Made by a program: the position numbers and the translations under genes. From contig JALWLD010000079.1 of assembly GCA_027081115.1 (NCBI GenBank), positions 1 through 64,000 on the forward strand: a stretch of 64,000 nucleotides of DNA, written 5' to 3'. The notes beneath the pieces are model-generated. The model saw only the letters and a program-made list of their open reading frames with translations, was not told the DNA's origin and searched no databases. Below, one piece after another: positions 1 to 8,735 of the stretch. Source of the stretch: Sulfurovum sp. (GTDB lineage: Bacteria > Campylobacterota > Campylobacteria > Campylobacterales > Sulfurovaceae). Position 1 is the stretch's first letter. Every line of letters begins with the position of its first letter.

Positions 1-238
1 CAGCCAGACCGATACCTGTATTGCCTGAGGTTGGTTCAATAATGATGGAATCTTTATTGATCTTACCTGAGTTCATAGCTTCATTGATCATGTTAAAAGC
101 AATACGATCTTTGACCGAGGAGGTTGGGTTCATAAATTCACACTTACCTAAAATGATGGCACCTGTTTCAGCAGAGAGCCCATTGATCTTAACTAGAGGG
201 GTGTTGCCTATAAGGTCATCAATACTTTGGGCTATCAT
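1..238 (-). CDS. cysK: Cysteine synthase, N-terminal part (runs off the left edge)
   Basis: Reading the minus strand from an ATG at 238 gives an open frame to the window edge that is absent from the ORF track. It begins with the O-acetylserine sulfhydrylase signature: [11 protein letters not shown], then NPTSSVKDR, which carries the PLP-binding lysine, and later [11 protein letters not shown], the substrate/PLP phosphate loop. The enzyme makes cysteine from O-acetylserine and sulfide in the cytoplasm. The ATG overlaps the stop of the carbonic anhydrase gene by four bases (ATGA), so it is the last visible gene of a minus-strand operon. Only about 79 codons are present. CysM-type paralogues share these motifs, so the exact isoform is less certain than the family. 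Confidence 0.9.
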   Translation of the reverse strand, partial: MIAQSIDDLIGNTPLVKINGLSAETGAIILGKCEFMNPTSSVKDRIAFNMINEAMNSGKINKDSIIIEPTSGNTGIGLA

Positions 239-906
239 TTGGCTTCTCCATTCTCTTCAGTACTTTTTTCTCCGAGTGGTTTAAACTCATAGTTCTCATC
301 ATCATAATATTCAATTTCGCCATTTTCTATGTCGTAATGCCATCCATGAAGATAGAGGGTCCCTTCTTCTACCCGCTGTTTTACAGCAGGGTAGCTAAGA
401 AGGTTATCTAGCTGATAGACAACAGAGATCTTCTCTGTATAACGAAGCATAACCGATTTGTCATCTTTTTTGTGTGCCAGTGTAGCTACTTTTTTTGCTT
501 CAGCACCCAGCTCAAGCCACTTGATAGTATGGATATTTTCCGGTGTCTCTTTAATATCTTTATAGAGTGCTTCAATGGCACCACAGTGAGAATGGCCACA
601 AACAATCACATCGGAAACTCCTAAGATACTGACAGCATACTCTATAGCAGAAGCTGTTGCATGGTAGTCTGCATCAGGTTTATAGGGTGCTACAAAGTTA
701 CCGATATTTCTGACAATAAAAAGGTCACCAGGTTTGGACCCTGTGATCATAGCTGGCATGACACGTGAGTCTGAACAGCCTATGAAGAGTGCTTTTGGGT
801 GTTGCCCTTCATCCACAAGCTTTTTAAAACGCTCTTTACCTTGATTAAATTTGATCTTTTGAAAGGCTAGGTGCCCTTTTTGGAATGCTTGTAGTCCACT
901 ATCCAT
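235..906 (-). CDS. can: Beta-class carbonic anhydrase
   Basis: A 223-residue protein of normal beta-carbonic anhydrase length that interconverts CO2 and bicarbonate. Visible zinc and catalytic motifs are CSDSRV near residue 45 (Cys ligand plus the Asp-Arg dyad) and [11 protein letters not shown] near residue 105 (His and Cys ligands). No signal peptide is seen, so it should be cytoplasmic, where it would supply bicarbonate or CO2 to carboxylases. It overlaps pyrC upstream by eight bases and cysK downstream by four, which suggests translational coupling. Placement next to pyrC fits bicarbonate use in pyrimidine synthesis, but that is inference. Confidence 0.93.
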   Translation of the reverse strand: MDSGLQAFQKGHLAFQKIKFNQGKERFKKLVDEGQHPKALFIGCSDSRVMPAMITGSKPGDLFIVRNIGNFVAPYKPDADYHATASAIEYAVSILGVSDVIVCGHSHCGAIEALYKDIKETPENIHTIKWLELGAEAKKVATLAHKKDDKSVMLRYTEKISVVYQLDNLLSYPAVKQRVEEGTLYLHGWHYDIENGEIEYYDDENYEFKPLGEKSTEENGEAK

Positions 907-1930
907 GCGTGATCTCCTTAATGGAGTAGGCTATCTCTTCTTCTGCATACATAGGCACCACACCTTTGTAATCTGCAGGTACTTTAAATGCTTTTTTCTC
1001 CAAGAGAACTTTTTTATTGCCCGGGGTCACACCATAAATATTTTGTGCATTACCTGAGACAAAAGCTTGTAGGTTTTCAAGAGATGCATCGTTTTTTTCA
1101 AATAGTTCTACTAAAAGCTGCAAGGCAATAGGAGCAGTAAAGACACCTGCCGCACAGCCACATGCTTCTTTGGCATGTTTTGGGTGTGGCGCAGAGTCTG
1201 ACCCGAACATGACTTTGGGATGTCCCTCAAGGGCTATTTTGAGAAGTGCTTCTCTATCTTCAGGACGTTTGGCAATAGGTTTACAGAAAAGGTGAGGTTG
1301 CAGCATGCCACCTGCTACATCATCAAGTGTGATAAGTAGGTGATGTACTGTGATGGTTGCGTAGAGGTTTTCAAATTTCTCTAAAGCATCGACGGAAGCT
1401 TTTGTGGTAATGTGCTCCATAATGATCTTGAGTTTAGGAAATGCAGTTGCCAGTTTCTCATATATCGAGACAAATTCTGCTTCTCTATCCATAACAAATC
1501 CATTGGTTTCCCCATGTACACAAAGAGGAATATTCAACTCGGCCATTGCCTCCAGTGCAGGTCTAAGCTCTTCAACATCAAAACCACTGACTCCACCCTC
1601 TGAATTGGTTGTAATGCCTGCAGGGTAAAGTTTGATCGCTGTGATTTCATTTTGAACAGATTCTAAAAAGGCTTTGTCATAACTTGGTTTGAAAAAGAGG
1701 GTCATGTAGGGGGTAAAGTCTTCTTGACCAATGGCAGAAAGAATACGTTTTTTATAGGCGACTACCTCCTCTTTACTACTGACAGGGGGGACAAGGTTTG
1801 GCATGATGATCGCAGCTGAAAATGTTTTGGCAGAAGCAGAAGCTATATGGTTAAGCATCTCTCCGTCTCTGAGGTGCAAGTGCATGTCGAGTGGAGCATT
1901 AAGCGTCACTTGATGTGTTGATGGCATCAA
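899..1930 (-). CDS. pyrC: Dihydroorotase (class II)
   Basis: A 343-residue amidohydrolase close to E. coli PyrC in length. It catalyses reversible cyclisation of carbamoyl-aspartate to dihydroorotate in pyrimidine synthesis. Metal ligands are visible: MHLHLRDGEML near the N terminus, IKLYPAG with the lysine expected to be carboxylated, a VHGE motif, an EHITT motif, and GSDSAPH near residue 250 with the catalytic Asp. It overlaps carbonic anhydrase by eight bases and the upstream yidD by 32 bases. Start: MMPSTHQ, where either of two adjacent ATG codons could be used. Confidence 0.95.
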   Translation of the reverse strand: MMPSTHQVTLNAPLDMHLHLRDGEMLNHIASASAKTFSAAIIMPNLVPPVSSKEEVVAYKKRILSAIGQEDFTPYMTLFFKPSYDKAFLESVQNEITAIKLYPAGITTNSEGGVSGFDVEELRPALEAMAELNIPLCVHGETNGFVMDREAEFVSIYEKLATAFPKLKIIMEHITTKASVDALEKFENLYATITVHHLLITLDDVAGGMLQPHLFCKPIAKRPEDREALLKIALEGHPKVMFGSDSAPHPKHAKEACGCAAGVFTAPIALQLLVELFEKNDASLENLQAFVSGNAQNIYGVTPGNKKVLLEKKAFKVPADYKGVVPMYAEEEIAYSIKEITHG

Positions 1931-2267
1931 AATCCTTTACTACATAATAGAGTGAATGGTCTCTGTCTTTAGGCACAAACCAATAAATAACTTTCATTTT
2001 GCCACAAAAATCATTAAGTTTCAGTGAAGGAAAGGTTTTTGGTACCTCAAAGAGGACTACGGGATAATCAATCCCGCCGTCAAAAAGTTGGTTACAGCGT
2101 AAAATACGTGTGGTACTTGCAAGTAGGGCTTTATGTGGAGCATTAAATTCAAATTGCCATTTGGCATACTCTGAACAGGTAGGGTAATAACGACAGTTTG
2201 CCGGTAACATCTTAGAAATATATTGGTACCCTTTGATGGGGATTGTCCAGAATTTTTTCGTATTGAT
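1899..2267 (-). CDS. yidD: YidD membrane-protein insertion factor, probable non-AUG start
   Basis: The ORF track begins this gene at 2210 with MLPANCRYYPTCSEY, but the YidD family normally has a conserved amphipathic segment before the CRxxPTCSxY motif. The frame is open upstream and encodes KKFWTIPIKGYQYISK, which matches that segment. No ATG, GTG or TTG occurs there. The best start is an ATC codon at 2267, seven bases after a clean AAGGAG. YidD helps YidC insert inner-membrane proteins. The C-terminal extension of about 45 residues beyond the core is longer than in E. coli. The gene overlaps pyrC by 32 bases. If ATC is not used, the product would start at 2210 without the amphipathic segment. 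Confidence 0.8.
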   Translation of the reverse strand: MNTKKFWTIPIKGYQYISKMLPANCRYYPTCSEYAKWQFEFNAPHKALLASTTRILRCNQLFDGGIDYPVVLFEVPKTFPSLKLNDFCGKMKVIYWFVPKDRDHSLYYVVKDFDAINTSSDA

Positions 2268-2401
2268 CTTAATTCTCCTTTTTGTGTTGTTATTGTAACA
2301 AGAATTGTTTCAAATATTAGGAAGTGCATCCAAAATTCCTTTTGGTGTTGACGTTGTACTCTATGAACTCAATAGATCTGTAAAGAAATAAAGTGATATA
2401 T

Positions 2402-3724
2402 TTAATTTGATGACGTGAAGATCTTTCCTTGAACTATAGTGTATGAAGGAGACATATTAATGGAATGGTACATTGTTGTTCCGTATTTTTTACTGTAATA
2501 TTGTAACAATAATCGTTGCAGTGTAGGTTCAATACTTGGTGTGAACCATCCGTTATTGCTTAAAATGATCATTCGTTCTGGGCGCTTGCCCTGTGCATTT
2601 TTCTCATATATCTTTTCCGAGGTGGCTTCAAAACAGATGGCATTTCTGTATATGATGCCATCTATCACATAATCTACTACATTTTCACTGGCTTTATAGT
2701 CTACTGCACCATCATAAAAGACTTTATTGACCCAATCTGAGAGAAAGTCCGGTAGAGGGTTACTCTCTCCAAAAGGGACAAGCAGGACTTTGTTTGCAAT
2801 GTTGATCTTGCCATCTGTAAAGATATAGGTGGAGTTGAGAGGGGTTTTCCCATCCCAGTAGAGTCCTCCTGCAACAATAGAGATCTTTTTTGCTTTTTTC
2901 TCTAAGATATCAATGGTGTTTGTTTCATAATTTAGAAAGATGGGGAAGACAGATTCGGGTAGAACAATGAGTCTTTTTTTAGCTTCAATAGCTTTGTCTA
3001 TACGTTGAAATATCTCATAAAACTGCTTTTTATGCAGTGATTTGTCCCATTTTTCTTCTACTGAGGTATGCATGCTAATCAAATCCATACTGTTGGGGAT
3101 GTTGGGTAGTTCTGAACTACTTGGCTGATAGGCAAAAATAACAAGAAAAAGAAAGAGTAACTGTTTTTTCCATTGGGCAAGAAGGATGGCAGTAAGTATA
3201 ATGGCAAACTGCCATTTTTCTATGCCAAGATAACTGTTGACAAAAACGAGTTCTGGTTTGAACCAGTCAAAACCAAAGGGGTGGATGTAGCTTAGCAGTA
3301 AAAGTCCTGCAGCTTTTATTGTTAAAGTGATGAGTGGTGAGTAGGGATTCATGTGTGAAGATATTTTTTTACTTAGCCATGCGATGATCCAAAAAAGTAA
3401 CCCATAGGTAAAAGAGATAAAAAAGATTGCAATAGGGATAGCCCAGAGCATCTCATAGTGTCTGAAACTAACCGTGATCCACCAGAACCAAAATAGCCCT
3501 GTAAAAGACCCTGTCCAAAACCATACTCTTTGATTCGCATCCAAGAGAAGGTAGAGAGAAAGAAGTCCCAAAAATGTGGTGATAATAGGATGTGAGAAGC
3601 CCCAATATTCTATATATATGAAGGTGGAAGCCAAAAGAGCGATGAAAAAGCCTCTTGTTAGTTCTAAAGTGCTAAAATATTGGCTAATTTTATTCAAAGG
3701 ATTCCTTATGGACGGTAACGGCAT
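2402..3724 (-). CDS. lnt: Apolipoprotein N-acyltransferase
   Basis: A 440-residue integral membrane enzyme that adds the third acyl chain to lipoproteins. The N-terminal half has several hydrophobic helices and the C-terminal half is a nitrilase-like domain. The expected Glu-Lys-Cys triad is visible as LPESVF, NKVLLVPFGES and AICFEATSE. It is shorter than E. coli Lnt (about 510), as in other Campylobacterota. The 5' end overlaps the divergent yajC by 17 bases if the ATG at 3724 is used (GGGAG lies about ten bases upstream). A TTG at 3697 behind AAGGA is an alternative that removes the overlap. Confidence 0.9.
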   Translation of the reverse strand: MPLPSIRNPLNKISQYFSTLELTRGFFIALLASTFIYIEYWGFSHPIITTFLGLLSLYLLLDANQRVWFWTGSFTGLFWFWWITVSFRHYEMLWAIPIAIFFISFTYGLLFWIIAWLSKKISSHMNPYSPLITLTIKAAGLLLLSYIHPFGFDWFKPELVFVNSYLGIEKWQFAIILTAILLAQWKKQLLFLFLVIFAYQPSSSELPNIPNSMDLISMHTSVEEKWDKSLHKKQFYEIFQRIDKAIEAKKRLIVLPESVFPIFLNYETNTIDILEKKAKKISIVAGGLYWDGKTPLNSTYIFTDGKINIANKVLLVPFGESNPLPDFLSDWVNKVFYDGAVDYKASENVVDYVIDGIIYRNAICFEATSEKIYEKNAQGKRPERMIILSNNGWFTPSIEPTLQRLLLQYYSKKYGTTMYHSINMSPSYTIVQGKIFTSSN

Positions 3725-3989
3725 AGTTTCACTTCTCCCACTTATATTTTTGTTTGCGATTTTTTATTTTTTGATCATCAGACCGCAACAAAAACAACAA
3801 AAAGCACATGCAGCGATGATCGCTGGACTTGAAAAAGGTGATAAAATTGTCACATCTGGTGGTATTCACGCAGTTGTAATAAAGCCTGAAGAAGATTTTA
3901 TCAAAATCAAACTAAATGATGACACTATCGTTAAACTTGAAAAAACATTTGTTGCAAAAAAGGTTGAATTAGGTAATGAAAACGCTTAA
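3708..3989 (+). CDS. yajC: Sec translocase accessory subunit YajC
   Basis: The ORF track starts at 3576, inside lnt, but the true start is the ATG at 3708 (MDGNGIVSLLP) preceded by AAAGGA. The product is about 93 residues: one N-terminal transmembrane helix, then the typical FLIIRPQQKQQ stretch and a cytoplasmic domain with KGDKIVTSGGIHA. YajC associates with SecDF and SecYEG in the inner membrane. It overlaps secD by 14 bases, so yajC-secD-secF form the standard operon. Confidence 0.94.
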   Translation: MDGNGIVSLLPLIFLFAIFYFLIIRPQQKQQKAHAAMIAGLEKGDKIVTSGGIHAVVIKPEEDFIKIKLNDDTIVKLEKTFVAKKVELGNENA

Positions 3990-5556
3990 TTTTAGAATTA
4001 TACTTTTTGCTTTTGCATTGATTTTCGGAATAGTCTTTTCTATTCCTTCCTTGACGCAAAGCGATAGTGGAAAAAAGATCACGTTGGGGCTTGACCTGCA
4101 AGGTGGACTTCATATGTTGCTCGGCGTGAAGAGTGAGATCGCTATTGAGTCACGTATCAAGTCTATGGCAGCAACCATCAAATATGTGTTTGATGATGAA
4201 GAGATCATTTTTGATGAGTTGGGTATTGTTGATGGGAAAGAGATCAACTTTGAACTTCTTGATCAAGATGATGTGGCTAAAGCCAAAGAGCTTCTCAAAA
4301 AAGAGCTCAAAGGAACTGTCCTTACAGAAAATGGTTTGAAATTCAATGTTCAAATGACAGAAGAAGAGGTCGTTCGTACACAAAAAGATGCCATCTCTCA
4401 AGCGGTCGATACGATCCGAAACAGATTGAATGAATTTGGTCTGGCAGAGCCAACTGTTGCCAAGCAGGGAGAAGACAAGATCCTTGTTGAGGTTCCTGGT
4501 ATTAAGACACAGGCAGATGAACAGCGTATACGTGAGCTTATTGCCCGTGCTGCACACTTGCAGCTGATGGCTGTCGATGAAGACAGACAGGCAAGAGTAG
4601 CTACGATGAATGAGAATGAGGCAAGAAGCTTTGGGGATATCATCCTTCCGGATGTCAATACCAATGAACGTTACCTGCTTAAGCAAATCCCCGTACTCGA
4701 TGGTTCAATGTTGACCGATGCCAAAGTAGGGTTTGACCAAAACAACCAGCCGGTGATCAACTTCTCATTAAATGGTCAGGGTGCTAAAATATTTGGTGAT
4801 TTCACAGCGAAATCTGTAGGAAAACGAATGGCAGTTGTTCTAGATAACAAAGTCTACTCTGCACCAAATATTCGTGAAAGAATAGGTGGTGGACATGTGC
4901 AGATCTCAGGTAGTTTCAAGATAGAAGAGGCAGCTGACCTTGCCATTGCTTTACGTTCGGGTGCTCTGCTTGCACCAGTCTTTATCATGGAAAAAAGATC
5001 TGTAGGACCTAGTCTTGGAGCAGACAGTATCCGTTCAAGTTCTTTGGCATTGGTACTTGGTTTCATTATGGTTGTTGTATTTATGATTCTTTACTATGGT
5101 ATGGCCGGAGTGGTTGCAGATGTAGCACTTATAGGAAACCTTTTCCTTATCTTGGCCATCATGTCACTCTTTGGAGCGACATTGACACTGCCAGGTATGG
5201 CAGGTATTGTTCTGACGGTCGGTATGGCCGTAGATGCCAATGTTATTATTACAGAGCGTATTCGAGAGTTGTTGTATGAAGGAAAGTCGGTACCTAAAGC
5301 GATTGAAGATGGATACAATAATGCTTTTACAGCTATTTTAGATGCCAACGTAACGACACTGATCGCTGCTGTTGTCTTGTATGTTTATGGTACGGGTGCT
5401 ATCAAAGGGTTTGCTTTGACGATGAGTATCGGTATCTTGGCGTCAATGCTTACTGCAATTGTGGGAACCCATGGTATCTACCAGTGGTTGTTACCGAAGA
5501 TCGATAAGAAAAAACTCAAATTCTGGTTTGGGATTAAAGTAGAGGGAGCGAAATAA
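3976..5556 (+). CDS. secD: Protein translocase subunit SecD
   Basis: A 526-residue RND-type membrane protein that uses the proton-motive force to complete export of preproteins. Near the N terminus is the SecD signature LGLDLQGGLHMLLGV. A large periplasmic P1 region follows, with DTIRNRLNEFGLAEP near residue 145. The C-terminal third has five hydrophobic helices including GMAVDANVIITERIREL, which holds the conserved proton-relay Asp. It overlaps yajC by 14 bases and shares one base (TAATG) with secF. Confidence 0.97.
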   Translation: MKTLNFRIILFAFALIFGIVFSIPSLTQSDSGKKITLGLDLQGGLHMLLGVKSEIAIESRIKSMAATIKYVFDDEEIIFDELGIVDGKEINFELLDQDDVAKAKELLKKELKGTVLTENGLKFNVQMTEEEVVRTQKDAISQAVDTIRNRLNEFGLAEPTVAKQGEDKILVEVPGIKTQADEQRIRELIARAAHLQLMAVDEDRQARVATMNENEARSFGDIILPDVNTNERYLLKQIPVLDGSMLTDAKVGFDQNNQPVINFSLNGQGAKIFGDFTAKSVGKRMAVVLDNKVYSAPNIRERIGGGHVQISGSFKIEEAADLAIALRSGALLAPVFIMEKRSVGPSLGADSIRSSSLALVLGFIMVVVFMILYYGMAGVVADVALIGNLFLILAIMSLFGATLTLPGMAGIVLTVGMAVDANVIITERIRELLYEGKSVPKAIEDGYNNAFTAILDANVTTLIAAVVLYVYGTGAIKGFALTMSIGILASMLTAIVGTHGIYQWLLPKIDKKKLKFWFGIKVEGAK

Positions 5557-6527
5557 TGGAAGTTTTCAGATATAAAAAACCTCTCTCTTTAATGAGTAAG
5601 AGTAAACGTTTTGGGATTGTCTCTATTGTATTGCTTATAATCTCCATAGGGCTAATTCTGACTAAAGGGTTCAATTATGGTATTGACTTTGCCGGCGGTA
5701 CTTTGGTTCAGGTTCAATATGAAGGTAAAGCACCTATTCAAAAGATTAGAGAAGCGATTGCAAAAGACAAACATTATGAGTCTGCAACGGTCACCTTCTT
5801 TGGTTCTGAAGAAGAGGTAGTTATCCGTACAAAGACTTCATCACAGGCTTTGGGTGAAGATGTCTCTGACACAGTACATAATCTTTTAAAAGATACAGGT
5901 AAGTTTGAGATACGTAGGGTTGACATGGTTGGTGCAAAAGTAGGTTCTGAACTAAGAGAAAAAGGACTCATGTCTCTGCTTCTTGCCATTATCGGTATCT
6001 TAGTGTATGTTTCGTTTAGATTTGAGTGGCGTTTTGCTGTAGCATCAGTCATGGCATTGGTGCATGATGTGACCATTGCTATGGGTGCGGTGGTACTCTT
6101 CAATATTGAAGTAAACCTTGATACCCTGGCAGCTTTATTGACCATTCTTGGGTATTCACTGAATGATACGATCATTGTATTTGACCGTATTCGTGAAGGT
6201 ATTAGAACTATTAAAAACCCTGATTTGGCTGGGATCATTGATGAGTCTGTCACAAGAACACTCTCAAGAACAACATTGACATCGCTTACAACCTTCTTTG
6301 TGGTCTTTACTTTATGGATGTTTGGTGGAGAGATTATTCATGGATTTGGATTTACTCTTTTGGTAGGTATTATTGTAGGTACTTACTCTTCGATTTTTGT
6401 AGCTTCTCCAGTTTTGATGTGGCTTGGTTTCTCAGTTTCTGACTTTAGAGAAAAAGAGGCAGCAAAACTCAAAAGGGAGAAAGAGAAAGAAAAAATGAGA
6501 GCCATGTATGAAAATGGTACAATATAA
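5556..6527 (+). CDS. secF: Protein translocase subunit SecF
   Basis: A 323-residue partner of SecD. Signatures are NYGIDFAGGTLVQV after the first membrane helix and LGYSLNDTIIVFDRIREGIR near residue 210. Six membrane segments are predicted by eye, with a short charged cytoplasmic tail (KREKEKEKMRAMYENG). The stop of secD and the ATG share one base, so translation is probably coupled. Confidence 0.97.
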   Translation: MEVFRYKKPLSLMSKSKRFGIVSIVLLIISIGLILTKGFNYGIDFAGGTLVQVQYEGKAPIQKIREAIAKDKHYESATVTFFGSEEEVVIRTKTSSQALGEDVSDTVHNLLKDTGKFEIRRVDMVGAKVGSELREKGLMSLLLAIIGILVYVSFRFEWRFAVASVMALVHDVTIAMGAVVLFNIEVNLDTLAALLTILGYSLNDTIIVFDRIREGIRTIKNPDLAGIIDESVTRTLSRTTLTSLTTFFVVFTLWMFGGEIIHGFGFTLLVGIIVGTYSSIFVASPVLMWLGFSVSDFREKEAAKLKREKEKEKMRAMYENGTI

Positions 6528-6544
6528 CTTTAAGGAGTTGATTT

Positions 6545-6883
6545 ATGCAATGGGGTAAAGTTTTTTATATCTTTTTTACGCTGATGTCTTTAACGACATC
6601 AGCAGCGTTTTTATATGATGAGGCACTGGTCGCACTCTTTGTAGCGGGTTCAGTTAATGTTATTTCAACCATTTTGAAGATCGGTGTACGCAATACACTC
6701 TCTGCGGAACTGCTTGCAGGTTCTCTGGTTGCTGACTTACACTTGATTCCGGCATTTTTTGCTATGAAGTTTTATGACAACCATACATTGGCGGTAGGTC
6801 TTGTTATTGGGGCTGTGGTTGCCAATGTTTACACGATCATCATCTCTATGATAGAGAGTGGTAAAGAGAAGGCCGATTTTTAA
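6545..6883 (+). CDS. Small conserved membrane protein (DUF6394-like)
   Basis: A 112-residue hydrophobic protein with about four membrane segments (FYIFFTLMSLTTSAAF, ALVALFVAGSVNVI, AGSLVADLHLIPAFFAMKF, AVGLVIGAVVANVYTIIIS). It has its own AAGGAG upstream and lies 17 bases after secF. I recall a family of this kind next to secF in Campylobacterota, named DUF6394, but could not check it. Position suggests a link to export or membrane biogenesis; no catalytic motif is visible. Confidence 0.75.
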   Translation: MQWGKVFYIFFTLMSLTTSAAFLYDEALVALFVAGSVNVISTILKIGVRNTLSAELLAGSLVADLHLIPAFFAMKFYDNHTLAVGLVIGAVVANVYTIIISMIESGKEKADF

Positions 6884-6886
6884 AAG

Positions 6887-7342
6887 ATGAAAAATTTGGA
6901 TTATCATTTTATAAAAAAAAATACAATTAATAATATTAAACAAGGGTATATTGCTCCTAGTGAAATTGATGGATTTGGATTATTTGCAAAAGTAAATATT
7001 GATTGTGGTGATATTTTATGTATACTTGATGGTCAGGTTATCACATGGGATATGTATCATGAAATACAAAGAAATTTGACACTCCATATGGATTCTCCTT
7101 ATGAAAAATATATTTTTATGGAGTGGAATGCATTGGATGAAAATACTTTATTGGTTAGATCTTTAAGAACAAAATATAGCTATATTAATCATTCACGAAA
7201 ACCTAATGTTGAAATTTTACATCATCCTCTTAGAGTTGTGGCAATAAAAGATATTAATATTGATCAAGAACTCACTATTGATTACAGAAAAGAGTCTCTT
7301 AACTACGAATACATACAAAACCATGGTTCTACATATCTATGA
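6887..7342 (+). CDS. SET-domain protein (putative protein-lysine methyltransferase)
   Basis: A 151-residue protein that is almost entirely one SET domain. An early GYIAPSEIDGFGLFA matches the SET N-terminal turn, YINHSRKPNV near residue 100 matches the NHSxxPN S-adenosylmethionine-binding motif, and ELTIDY near 130 matches the catalytic-tyrosine end motif. The Cys-rich post-SET segment is absent, as in other short bacterial SET proteins. The family methylates lysines on proteins; the target is unknown. Base composition changes sharply to AT-rich here, with no good ribosome-binding site three bases after the preceding stop. The ATG of the next gene overlaps this stop (ATGA), so the two genes travel and are translated together. 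Confidence 0.85.
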   Translation: MKNLDYHFIKKNTINNIKQGYIAPSEIDGFGLFAKVNIDCGDILCILDGQVITWDMYHEIQRNLTLHMDSPYEKYIFMEWNALDENTLLVRSLRTKYSYINHSRKPNVEILHHPLRVVAIKDINIDQELTIDYRKESLNYEYIQNHGSTYL

Positions 7343-8733
7343 AGATAGATATCTCTTTTTTATGTGTACAACCTATAGATATTGAAAGTGATGTTTATAC
7401 AAATCTTTTATTAAAAAAAATTCCTTTTCCTGTTATTGATAGATATTGTAAATCAACTATTGATGATAGTTCTCTCGAATGGATGAATAAATATAAAAAT
7501 ATTTATTCCGTTTATGAACAATTAAAAGAAGTAGATATTGACTATATAGATATAAAATATTTAGTACGTGATTTATCACAGGATAGACATGTAGTTAGAA
7601 ATAATTCTGGCGAAACCTTACAATTAGATAAATATTTAAATATTGATAAAACAAAATATATACTTTATTTTGATCCAAGATTTTCATATTTTGTTTTAGT
7701 TTATGAAATAGCTTTTACTTTTCCATCTAATTTATTGTCTAGTTTTTTAGATTATTCAGGAATGGAAAATAATCATGAAAAAAGAGACTTGTATAATACT
7801 ATACGTGATTTAATTGTTATTGAAAATGATGAATCAGTTCTTAGTTCATGGGGTCAATATATACAAAGTAGTATAGTTGATCAGATAGAAATTTATATTC
7901 AAAAGATATATAAATTAAAAGTTTTAGATACAAGTATCACAATCCCTACAAATAGTTGTAATATATCAGCTTTTATTTTTGACAATAGTGCACATGATAA
8001 TGATTATATTGCTAAGTTTAATGAATTAAATAAATATGCAGAACGTATTACCTCCAACACTAAAATGGAATCTTTATATGATAATACAGTTTTTTATTCT
8101 TTTAATGGCCGGTTTCATACAATTATTTTGAAAAATGAACAAGATTATATTCGTTTCCAACCTTTACAATTTCATATTCAATATATGTGGTTTTTGGTTG
8201 AAAGATACAATAAGTTAATGAATAATATTAATTTAGATTTGATGCAAGAGGATTCACTTAAAAAGTTACAAAAATATACAAAGATTATACATACTCTAAT
8301 AAATAAAATAGAATTATTAAGTTTACATGATAGTGATTTTAAACACTCCATAGAAGTAGATTATCAAACAATATATAAAAAAAATGAAGAACGATGGTCA
8401 ATTCAAGCTTTATTGCAATCTTCTAAACAATATATTAATTTTTTTAAAGATTATTTAGACAGATTATTTAGTCAAAAAAATGAACTATTTCAAAAAAAAC
8501 AAAATTATATTTTGTTGTTTATATCCCTTGTTCAGATTTTAGCATTGATAAGTGTTTGGACAGATTACTTATCTATTGTTAATAAAGAAAATATAAAAAA
8601 CATTGATACTAGGGTAATAGATGTTTTTAATACATCATCAACATTATTATCAGTTAATATCTATTTGCCTTTTATACTTTTAGGTAGTGTAGGTATTTTA
8701 ATTATCTATCTATTTATGCGAAATAATAAATAG
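7339..8733 (+). CDS. AT-rich protein of unknown function with two C-terminal membrane helices
   Basis: A 464-residue protein I do not recognise. The N-terminal ~370 residues look soluble and are rich in Ile, Asn, Lys and Tyr. A helical charged stretch (about 300-395, including QYINFFKDYLDRLFSQKNELF) leads into two C-terminal hydrophobic helices, YILLFISLVQILALISVW and IYLPFILLGSVGILIIYLF. That layout, a large cytoplasmic domain plus long helix plus two terminal helices, resembles CorA-type channels, but no GMN signature is present. It overlaps the SET gene by four bases and ends two bases before malY. AT content and codon use set it apart from its neighbours, pointing to horizontal gain. Confidence 0.7.
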   Translation: MKIDISFLCVQPIDIESDVYTNLLLKKIPFPVIDRYCKSTIDDSSLEWMNKYKNIYSVYEQLKEVDIDYIDIKYLVRDLSQDRHVVRNNSGETLQLDKYLNIDKTKYILYFDPRFSYFVLVYEIAFTFPSNLLSSFLDYSGMENNHEKRDLYNTIRDLIVIENDESVLSSWGQYIQSSIVDQIEIYIQKIYKLKVLDTSITIPTNSCNISAFIFDNSAHDNDYIAKFNELNKYAERITSNTKMESLYDNTVFYSFNGRFHTIILKNEQDYIRFQPLQFHIQYMWFLVERYNKLMNNINLDLMQEDSLKKLQKYTKIIHTLINKIELLSLHDSDFKHSIEVDYQTIYKKNEERWSIQALLQSSKQYINFFKDYLDRLFSQKNELFQKKQNYILLFISLVQILALISVWTDYLSIVNKENIKNIDTRVIDVFNTSSTLLSVNIYLPFILLGSVGILIIYLFMRNNK

Positions 8734-8735
8734 TA

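Noticed and set aside
2057-2329. 90-residue minus-strand ORF over yidD
   Set aside because: It lies in another frame of yidD and lacks any family motif; the yidD frame carries CRYYPTCSEY.
4150-4686. 178-residue minus-strand ORF inside secD
   Set aside because: Antisense shadow of a strongly conserved gene, with no motif or ribosome-binding site.
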